A DNA stretch of 64,000 nt, taken from assembly GCF_001660705.2 (NCBI RefSeq), contig NZ_LYBV02000001.1, positions 62,001 to 126,000 of the forward strand, written 5' to 3'. Both the position numbers and the translations under genes were made by a program. The notes beneath the pieces are model-generated. The model was not told where the DNA came from. It did no database searches and saw nothing but the letters and a program-made list of their open reading frames with translations. The DNA comes from Saccharicrinis aurantiacus. GTDB lineage: Bacteria > Bacteroidota > Bacteroidia > Bacteroidales > Marinilabiliaceae. Below are positions 58,081-64,000 of the stretch, piece by piece; positions within the stretch are counted from its first letter, which is position 1; each line of letters begins with the position of its first letter.

Positions 58081-58305
58081 AAAAAAAGGGATTTCAACCG
58101 TTGTTGAATCCCTTTTCTTTAACCTAAACCCTAATCTATGAAAAAAAACTTCTTATGTCTGTTTAATGTGGATTTCTATAAAATAGGAATGCCTTGGAGC
58201 CATTCCTATTTATAACCTAAACCCTAACTTATGAAAAACTCTCATGCTCTTCGGTATGGGGTAATACAAAGCTTGTGCCTAAAATTATCTGATTTGAATA
58301 ATTAA
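58081..58305 (+). repeat. Two tandem hairpin-leader units
   Basis: Unit 1: a hairpin (58084-58116), then AACCTAAACCCTAATCTATG (58121-58140) and A-rich codons. Unit 2: a hairpin with a 10-bp stem (58182-58191 with 58201-58210), then AACCTAAACCCTAACTTATG (58214-58233) and A-rich codons. The two leaders agree at 18 of 20 positions. They open frames of 25 codons (58138-58215) and 24 codons (58231-58305) that have no similarity to each other beyond the start. The leader resembles the region before SusC-type genes of this group, but no such gene follows. Confidence 0.65.
58084..58116 (+). terminator. Terminator after the ATP-grasp gene
   Basis: A stem of 13 bp with one bulge (58084-58097 with 58104-58116) is followed by TTTTCTTT. 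It lies 62 nt after the stop codon. It also forms the first half of the hairpin-leader unit described at 58081-58305. Confidence 0.8.
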
Positions 58306-58320
58306 CTCTTGTTAACGGTA

Positions 58321-58454
58321 TTGCCCCTGATAGAAGCGGCAGCCCTATGTAATAGTGGCTTAGTGCTGGTTGGCTGGCGGATGCGACCTTAGGAGCACAC
58401 GCACTGCCTAGCAGTACTTAGCCAACATTACATAGGCTATAGCGGATAGCGGGA
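58321..58454 (-). repeat. Structured intergenic repeat, copy 3
   Basis: The copy runs on the minus strand. End motifs are GCTATCCGCTATAGCC (58450-58435) and CTGCCGCTTCTATC (58342-58329). The outer stem (58344-58353 with 58427-58436) is 10 bp and perfect. An inner stem (58355-58368 with 58412-58426) pairs at 12 positions with a bulge. The core TGCGTGTGCTCC...GTCGCATCCGC (58403-58377) matches copy 1 closely. Confidence 0.75.
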
Positions 58455-58478
58455 TATGGGCCCAAAAAGTAGGGTTTG

Positions 58479-59816
58479 TTATTTATATTTGATGACTCCT
58501 TTGTTTTTCCATTTGCCGCTTAGGTAATAGATTAAGGAGCCTAGCATGCCGGTGCACCATCCGGCTGGTATGGCCCACCATATACCTGCAACGCCTATTT
58601 TTTCGGAGAAGAAGAGGGCTAGTGGTATACGGATTAGCCATAGTGATAATAGGCTAATAAACATGGGTATTAGTGTGGCACCGGCTCCTCTGAGTACCCC
58701 ATGCAGCACAAACATGGTTGAAAATATGAGGTAGAACGAGCTTACAATTACCAGATAGTCGACTCCGTATTGAATTACGGCAGCATCGGAGGTAAATAGT
58801 TTCATGAGTTGCTCGCCAAAAAGATAGGCACTTGCCATTACAATGATACTGATTCCCCATGCCATGAAAAGGGTGGCTCGGAGTCCGTTTTTAATTCTAT
58901 CGAGTTTACCTGCTCCTAGGTTTTGCCCCACAAAGGCCGAGAGGGCCGAGGCGAGGTTAAGTGCTGGCAGTGCGGCAAGGGAGTCAATGCGTCCGGCGGC
59001 TGTATAGGCCGCTAATACATCGGGCTCAAAGTTATTAACAATACGAATTAAGGCCATGATACCGAGGGCCACAAAGGTTTGCTGAAAGGCTGTGGGTAAA
59101 CCTATGCGCATGCTTTCTTTCAGCAGACGAAGGTCGATAACCCACTTACGAAGGTTAAAAGAAATGATGTGTTGTTTTTTCTGTAGGTGTATAATGGCCG
59201 CTCCAAATGTGATGAATTGTGCGCTTACCGTGGCATATGCTGCACCTTGTATGCCCCATTTAAATACCATAACAAACAATACATCGAGCACAATATTTAA
59301 TACGGTGGAATATATCATGAAACGGAGTGGGGTTTTTGAATCGCCCAAGCCTCGGAGTACAGAGGATACGCCATTAAAGCCAAAGAAGGCTATCATGCCC
59401 GTCATGTAAGCATTAAAGTATTCAACCGATTGGGGTAGGATGGCTTCGTCTACTTTAAGGAGTGTAAATATTTGGGTGCTGTAGCCTATGCCAACGGCCA
59501 TAATAATGAGGCTGGCAAAAAATAATACAGAGAATATTGTGGTAATGGTTCGTTTTACTTTGGTGGTTTGTTTGGCGCCATAAAATTGCGATATTACTAT
59601 GGTGGCTCCACTACCAATACCAATCATAAAAGCAATGAGTGCATAAAAAACTGGGAACGAGGCACCCACGGCTGCTAGGGCTTCTTTGCCTAAAACTTGG
59701 CCTACAATAATACTATCGATTACGTTATAAAGCTGCTGCAGTATATTCCCCAATACCATTGGGATTGCAAATCGGAATATAAGTTTTGCTTCGTTTCCTA
59801 CCGTAAGGTCTTTCAT
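58479..59816 (-). CDS. MATE family efflux transporter
   Basis: Membrane protein of 445 residues with twelve helices in the MATE layout. The first helix holds IPMVLGNILQQLYNVIDSIIVGQVLGKEALAAVGASFP (about 15-52), and the C-half starts at GLPTAFQQTFVALGIMALIRIVNNFEPDVLAAYTAAGRIDSL. MATE pumps export drugs or metabolites in exchange for Na+ or H+. The substrate is not visible. It is a single gene, next to the structured repeat. Confidence 0.9.
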   Translation of the reverse strand: MKDLTVGNEAKLIFRFAIPMVLGNILQQLYNVIDSIIVGQVLGKEALAAVGASFPVFYALIAFMIGIGSGATIVISQFYGAKQTTKVKRTITTIFSVLFFASLIIMAVGIGYSTQIFTLLKVDEAILPQSVEYFNAYMTGMIAFFGFNGVSSVLRGLGDSKTPLRFMIYSTVLNIVLDVLFVMVFKWGIQGAAYATVSAQFITFGAAIIHLQKKQHIISFNLRKWVIDLRLLKESMRIGLPTAFQQTFVALGIMALIRIVNNFEPDVLAAYTAAGRIDSLAALPALNLASALSAFVGQNLGAGKLDRIKNGLRATLFMAWGISIIVMASAYLFGEQLMKLFTSDAAVIQYGVDYLVIVSSFYLIFSTMFVLHGVLRGAGATLIPMFISLLSLWLIRIPLALFFSEKIGVAGIWWAIPAGWCTGMLGSLIYYLSGKWKNKGVIKYK

Positions 59817-59985
59817 GTATTAATGCTTTCTATAATTGAAATAGTCTGCGGCTTAAGCCGGATGTTAGAGCTTAAAAGCAGTGTGTAAAGCAACATAAAT
59901 AAAAACTTTTATTCAAGTTTTAAACTCGCTTAATTAAGGGTAGGTGCTTGGTTTTTGAGTTAAGGTGAGTTATGGGGTATAAAAA

Positions 59986-60007
59986 AAGGCCGCTTATGGG
60001 CGGCCTT
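59986..60007 (-). terminator. Terminator after the nucleobase permease gene
   Basis: An 8-bp GC-rich stem (59986-59993 with 60000-60007) has a 6-nt loop and is followed on the minus strand by a run of T. It lies 29 nt after the permease stop codon. Confidence 0.85.
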
Positions 60008-60036
60008 AATATATTTTAGTTTTCAACTAAAGTAAT

Positions 60037-61329
60037 CTATATGAAAAACTTAAAGAGGAATAGTATCGCTAGTATGTACATAATAGGACTTAACTCTTTT
60101 GTTTTGCCAGTAAATAGTTTTAACAGAACGTATGATAATAATCCGAATACAATACCATCGGCAATACTGAAGGTAAGTGGCATCATAATTACCGTTAAAA
60201 ATACGGGAATTGATTCTGTGAAATCATCAAAGTTTACTTTCAGAATAGGACTCATCATAAACGAACCTACTAATATTAATGCCGGAGCAGTAGCTGCACC
60301 TGGAACCATTAAGAATACTGGCGCAAAGAAAAGAGCTAAGAAAAACATACCAGCAGTAGTAAGCGAGGTTAAACCAGTACGGCCACCCTCAGCAACACCT
60401 GAAGCACTCTCAACATAAGTTGTTACGGTTGATGTTCCTAACATAGCACCTGCTGTAGTACCAATTGCATCGGCAAGTAATGCTTGCTTAACTCTAGGTA
60501 CTTGTCCTTTTTTATCTAACATATTTGCTTTTGAAGCCACACCAACTAAAGCACCAATGGTATCAAACATATCCACAAATAATAGAGTGAATAATACAAT
60601 TACCATATCAGCTGTAAATATATTATGGAAGTCGAACTTAAATGCAATAGGTTCAATGCTTGGCGGTAGAGAAACTAAAGTTCCATCAGGAATGGTTGTA
60701 ATACCTAAAGGAATACCTACTATTGTTGCAGCAAAAATACCAATTAATAAAGCGCCTTTTACATTACGTGCTAAAAGTATACCGATTAAAACAAGCGTAC
60801 CCAAGGCAATATAAGCTGCTGGCGACGAAAGATTACCTAAGGCAACAAAAGTGGCATCGTTTGATACAATAATTCCTGCATTTTTAAGACCAATAAAAGC
60901 AATGAACAGACCAATACCCGTGGAGATGGAATGCTTTAAATTCATAGGAATGGCATTCACAATCATCTCTCTAATATTAAACATGGTTAATAATATAAAG
61001 ATGATACCTTCAATGAATACCGCCGTTAAAGCAAATTGCCAACTGTGGCCCATTCCAATTACAATGGAAAAGGCAAAGAAAGCATTCAGTCCCATTCCTG
61101 GAGCTAAAGCAAAAGGAAGTTTAGCAACTAATGCCATAACTAATGTACCAACAATGGCAGATAGTGCAGTTGCTGTGAAAAGTGCATTTTTGTCCATTCC
61201 TGTTGCAGAAAGGATATCAGGATTAACAGCAAGTATGTATGCCATCGTCATAAACGTGGTAATACCTGCAATTACCTCAGTTCTGATTGAGGTATTGTTC
61301 TTTTTCAGTTGAAAAAACTTTTCTAACAT
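60037..61329 (-). CDS. NCS2 purine nucleobase permease (PbuG/GhxP-like)
   Basis: Membrane protein of 430 residues with about twelve helices. It has the AzgA-like N-part (ITTFMTMAYILAVNPDIL, about 25-42; ALAPGMGLNAFFAFS, about 76-90) and the family motif TVTTYVESASGVAEGGRTGLTSL (about 300-322). These permeases import guanine, hypoxanthine or adenine with protons. It follows a Tsx-like outer-membrane protein after 10 nt, so both probably form an import route for purines across both membranes. Confidence 0.92.
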   Translation of the reverse strand: MLEKFFQLKKNNTSIRTEVIAGITTFMTMAYILAVNPDILSATGMDKNALFTATALSAIVGTLVMALVAKLPFALAPGMGLNAFFAFSIVIGMGHSWQFALTAVFIEGIIFILLTMFNIREMIVNAIPMNLKHSISTGIGLFIAFIGLKNAGIIVSNDATFVALGNLSSPAAYIALGTLVLIGILLARNVKGALLIGIFAATIVGIPLGITTIPDGTLVSLPPSIEPIAFKFDFHNIFTADMVIVLFTLLFVDMFDTIGALVGVASKANMLDKKGQVPRVKQALLADAIGTTAGAMLGTSTVTTYVESASGVAEGGRTGLTSLTTAGMFFLALFFAPVFLMVPGAATAPALILVGSFMMSPILKVNFDDFTESIPVFLTVIMMPLTFSIADGIVFGLLSYVLLKLFTGKTKELSPIMYILAILFLFKFFI

Positions 61330-61339
61330 AGTATACTAT

Positions 61340-62098
61340 TTAAAATGTATATTTTGCTGCTACAGTAGGGTTTACCATCCAGCCTTTGTTTAATGCAAAG
61401 TTGTTGCTGATTTCAATTTCAGAACCTAAGGAGAAGTTTTTGTTAAAGTTATACCAGAATTGAGGTTCGGTAAGGAAAACAGAACTTGCAGTTTCTTCGT
61501 TAAGGCCAGGGATGTAAGCACCATTTACAGGAACTTTCTCAGTCCACCAGTCTGCAAAACCAGTAGCAGTAAATTTGTTATCGAAGAAGTTAAGTACCCA
61601 AACAGCAGTAAATTGAACGTTGTTGTAACCAAAACCTTCAATGTTATTAACATTAACCGATTGTTTGTATAATGCTTTAAAGGTTAATACTTTCGACCAA
61701 TCTTTGCTGTTCATGGTGTAGCTTGGTCCTGCCAAGTATGCTGTAGATAGTGGGTAACCTCCAGCAGAAGCATCTCTTAAGAAACCGCCATTATACTCAA
61801 CAGTCATTTCAATAGGAGCTTCCCAAAATTTAAAACCACGTGCAATCTCAAAATAGGCTAAGTTCATATTGTTAGTGCGCTCACCAACAAAATCTGCTAC
61901 AGGAGTACCATTTGTGCCTCCAAAGTCCATGTCAACAAAAAAGAAAGTACTACCATACTTATCTGGTTTAAACATTTCAATGGTTGCTGTGGCAAGTTTT
62001 CTTGATTCTCCGAAATCGTAGTGTAATTGAATGTTTTGTGCTTTTGCTGCTACTAGGGAAATAGCGACAAATAATACTAAAAAATAAGCTTTTTTCAT
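61340..62098 (-). CDS. Tsx-like nucleoside channel (DUF5020)
   Basis: Outer-membrane beta-barrel protein of 252 residues. The signal peptide is MKKAYFLVLFVAISLVAAKAQ. Typical elements are NIQLHYDFGESRKLATATIEMFKPDKYGSTFFFVDMDFGG (about 22-61) and the C-terminal strand that ends in YTF, the usual signal for BAM. DUF5020 is related to Tsx. The frame is open 39 codons upstream, but the signal peptide shows that the ATG at 62098 is the start. It stands 10 nt before the NCS2 permease, with which it shares a transcript. Confidence 0.9.
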   Translation of the reverse strand: MKKAYFLVLFVAISLVAAKAQNIQLHYDFGESRKLATATIEMFKPDKYGSTFFFVDMDFGGTNGTPVADFVGERTNNMNLAYFEIARGFKFWEAPIEMTVEYNGGFLRDASAGGYPLSTAYLAGPSYTMNSKDWSKVLTFKALYKQSVNVNNIEGFGYNNVQFTAVWVLNFFDNKFTATGFADWWTEKVPVNGAYIPGLNEETASSVFLTEPQFWYNFNKNFSLGSEIEISNNFALNKGWMVNPTVAAKYTF

Positions 62099-62172
62099 AA
62101 GTGTTTTTTTTGAAAATAGGATATAAAACGTTGAAATTAATATTTTTAGCTTAGGTTTTAAATTTGAAGGCG

Positions 62173-62199
62173 CAAAAGTAAACTTTTTTTTTAAACCAA
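62173..62199 (-). promoter_or_regulatory. Promoter of the Tsx-like/NCS2 operon
   Basis: On the minus strand TTG (62199-62197), 16 nt, then TACTTTTG (62180-62173), an exact -7 match with a spacer one base short of the usual range. The leader to the ATG at 62098 would be about 70 nt. I recognise no purine riboswitch in it. Confidence 0.55.
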
Positions 62200-62311
62200 T
62201 AAGTGATATGTTCACATTTTCTTAATGTTTAATCAGAATATTATCTTATTGTAGATGTCCTTAATATGTCATTTGAAATAGATAATAGCGCATTATAAAA
62301 AAGAGTTTTTC

Positions 62312-62319
62312 TATCTTTG
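62312..62319 (+). promoter_or_regulatory. -7 box of the porin gene, near-leaderless
   Basis: TATCTTTG matches TAnnTTTG exactly and ends 6 nt before the ATG at 62326. As with recQ, the transcript would start at or close to the start codon. No -33 TTG was found at the usual distance. Confidence 0.5.
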
Positions 62320-62325
62320 TCGGCA

Positions 62326-64000
62326 ATGAAATTAAACTGTATATATTTATTCTTGTTTCTTATCAGTATCAATTCAACGTTTGCTCAAGGCAGCTTTGAA
62401 GAGGAGCCAGAAGAAAAAGAAGTTGAGACGGTTGATGTGCACGACCGATTTAGAAATTGGGTGTTAATTGACAACAATACTTTTATAGATAGCGTTGCTA
62501 TAGATACTACTTTAGCAGGCTTTCATGTTGATAACTTATCTTTTAAAGAGAGTTTCTCAAATACTTCTACAGGTAATATAGGTTCTCCATTTACTTCCAA
62601 TTTATTATCGAATCAAGAGAGTTTTAATGAGTTTATTTTTGTAAGTAATATCAAATATTTGCTGAATCAACCCGAAGATATTGTTTGGTTTAATACTAAA
62701 ACACCTTTCTCTGAATTAACTTATCGTAATGGTCAGCCAGCTAGGCGTAAGGAAGAGAACTTTTCTGCTTTCTTTAGTACTAATGTTACAAAGGATTTTA
62801 ATTTTGGTGCTGAGTACAATACTTTATCTACGCAAGGTATGTATAATGCGCAAAATGTTGATGTGCGTAACTTCAAGTTTTTTACAAGTTACGTTGGAGA
62901 AAAATACGCCATTCATTCGGCTTTCTTATATAATAAAGCACTTCACCTTGAAAGTGGAGGTTTACTTAATGCAGATCATGAGTATATAACAAATCCTAAT
63001 CCTGAGTCTGGCGATTTTAGTAAGCCCGAAGATATCCCCGTTGAATATCAGGATGCTTTTAGTAGGGTTCAAAACTATAATTTCTTTTTATCGCATAGTT
63101 ATAATATTGGTAGTATTACTATCAATAAACCAGCTTCTGAGGAGCTTGATTCTTTGGGTAATGTTATCAAAGATGATTCATTTGAACCTATATCGGTACC
63201 GGTGAGTACCATATATCACACATTGAATGCTAGTACTTATAGGAGGAGTTATAATATTGATGATTTAACAAATAAGTATAACGATGCTGGGGAGATTCCA
63301 ATTTATGATAGTATTTATATCAACCCTTACGAAACAATGGATAGTACAACCTATACGAAGTTAAGTAATGTATTCCAAATAAAATTTAATGAGGAAGCCA
63401 ATTCCTTATTGCGTTTTGGATTAAGGGCCTATATAGGTAACGATATAAAAACGTACATGATGCCTGATGAGTCTATCAAAGATGAGGATGATAATGGTGA
63501 TCTTGTTTATACTTACCAATACCAAAAAGAAACTCTTGTCACGAGTTATTTTGGAGGGCAAGTTTTTAAGAACCTAGGAGATAACTTTTGGTGGAATGCA
63601 GACGGCCGTTTGTATTTTCAAGGATATAAGGCCGGAGATATACATGTATCTGGAGAAATAAACTCATTATATCGTGTTTTTAAAGATACAGCAGGTATCT
63701 ATGCTAAAGGGTACTTAGATTTACGCTCAGCTGAATATTTTGAGGATAATTATTATTCTAACCATTTTCAATGGGAAAATGCAATTAGTAAACAAGAAAA
63801 AACAATTAACCTAGAGGCAGGTATAAATATTCCTACACGACGAATGAAATTATCGTGGCAATCGAAAACCATGAGCGATTATATTTATTGGGATCAAAAT
63901 GCTATGCCTAAGCAAACAACAGATGTAATTAGTGCATTTCAAATATCTTTAAATAAAGATTTTACGGCAGGGCCTTTTCATAGTAATAATAAGTTAGCCT
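62326..64000 (+). CDS. Putative porin (Porin_10 type), cut by right edge
   Basis: The frame is open from the ATG at 62326 to the edge (558 codons read without a stop), so the C-terminus lies outside. The signal peptide MKLNCIYLFLFLISINSTFAQ is followed by an acidic linker, then DRFRNWVLIDNNTFIDSVAIDTTLAGFHVDNLSFKES, typical of the large Bacteroidota porin family (Porin_10). The region from about 130 has alternating strands with aromatic residues, consistent with a beta-barrel of the outer membrane. The substrate is unknown. It is divergent from the Tsx-like operon. Confidence 0.82.
   Translation, partial: MKLNCIYLFLFLISINSTFAQGSFEEEPEEKEVETVDVHDRFRNWVLIDNNTFIDSVAIDTTLAGFHVDNLSFKESFSNTSTGNIGSPFTSNLLSNQESFNEFIFVSNIKYLLNQPEDIVWFNTKTPFSELTYRNGQPARRKEENFSAFFSTNVTKDFNFGAEYNTLSTQGMYNAQNVDVRNFKFFTSYVGEKYAIHSAFLYNKALHLESGGLLNADHEYITNPNPESGDFSKPEDIPVEYQDAFSRVQNYNFFLSHSYNIGSITINKPASEELDSLGNVIKDDSFEPISVPVSTIYHTLNASTYRRSYNIDDLTNKYNDAGEIPIYDSIYINPYETMDSTTYTKLSNVFQIKFNEEANSLLRFGLRAYIGNDIKTYMMPDESIKDEDDNGDLVYTYQYQKETLVTSYFGGQVFKNLGDNFWWNADGRLYFQGYKAGDIHVSGEINSLYRVFKDTAGIYAKGYLDLRSAEYFEDNYYSNHFQWENAISKQEKTINLEAGINIPTRRMKLSWQSKTMSDYIYWDQNAMPKQTTDVISAFQISLNKDFTAGPFHSNNKLA

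Noticed and set aside
58121-58233. CCCTAAACC-like pieces resembling telomere repeats
   Set aside because: Only two separate copies occur, each in front of an ATG. They are leader sequences and not a tandem telomeric array.
62099-62215. Upstream extension of the Tsx-like protein
   Set aside because: It would bury the signal peptide inside the protein, and it covers the likely promoter at 62173-62199.
62729-62989. Plus-strand frame of 86 residues
   Set aside because: It lies in another frame within the porin gene, which has a signal peptide and continues without a stop to the edge.

Overview
The window looks like chromosomal DNA of a member of the Bacteroidota, most likely a marine or sediment-type Bacteroidales/Marinilabiliales relative. 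The evidence is: AT-rich sequence; promoters of the Bacteroidota type (TTG, a 16-20 nt gap, then TAnnTTTG) rather than sigma70 boxes; few Shine-Dalgarno sites; a giant exported protein with a type IX secretion (T9SS) C-terminal sorting domain; and many families typical of the phylum (OstA-like protein, DUF5063, DUF6249, DUF5020, DUF3108, Porin_10-type porin, PliI lysozyme inhibitor). Species cannot be named from the sequence. No rRNA, tRNA, CRISPR array, integrase or complete insertion sequence was seen.

Layout. 1-2.9 kb: a lipoprotein cut by the left edge, a coiled-coil membrane protein and malate dehydrogenase. 3.0-8.8 kb: a minus-strand efflux operon (periplasmic adaptor, MacB-like permease, TolC, second adaptor) with no ATPase gene of its own. 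8.9-14.1 kb: PAP2 phosphatase, alkaline phosphatase, a DUF6249-like protein, RecQ, DoxX. 14.2-22.5 kb: an envelope block with a MltD-like transglycosylase, a coiled-coil protein, and a plus-strand run of two peptidyl-prolyl isomerases, a lipoprotein and an OstA/LptA-like protein, which suggests outer-membrane protein and LPS biogenesis. 22.6-26.4 kb: a minus-strand run with DUF2795, cobalamin adenosyltransferase, a solitary ABC ATPase, a methyltransferase, a patatin and DUF1456. 26.5-26.8 kb: two copies of a structured repeat facing each other. 27.0-30.8 kb: purT, a four-helix-bundle gene enclosed by AT-rich direct repeats, and recG. 31.2-39.5 kb: a 2746-residue T9SS-type protein. 39.7-46.9 kb: a minus-strand run starting with cytochrome b, a Rieske protein and an octaheme c cytochrome fused to TPRs (a bc-type complex with no recognisable cytochrome c1), then three small or envelope genes. 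47.1-50.2 kb: an ArsR-controlled cassette (thioredoxin-like, ArsF-like, ArsG-like, ArsP/YraQ-like permease) with two matching operator-like palindromes. 50.3-58.0 kb: a second RecQ, DUF5063, a 3'-5' exonuclease, an RlmI-like methyltransferase, a DEAD-box helicase, PliI and an ATP-grasp protein. 58.0-58.5 kb: a gene-free stretch with two tandem hairpin-plus-leader units and a third copy of the structured repeat. 58.5-64 kb: a MATE transporter, a nucleobase permease with a Tsx-like channel, and a porin cut by the right edge.

Most of the window is ordinary core genome. The parts most worth following up are the structured repeat family (three copies, stems differing in sequence but still pairing), the repeat-enclosed four-helix-bundle gene, the tandem hairpin-leader units at 58.1-58.3 kb, the Rieske/cytochrome b/octaheme operon, and the two-operator arsenic-type cassette.
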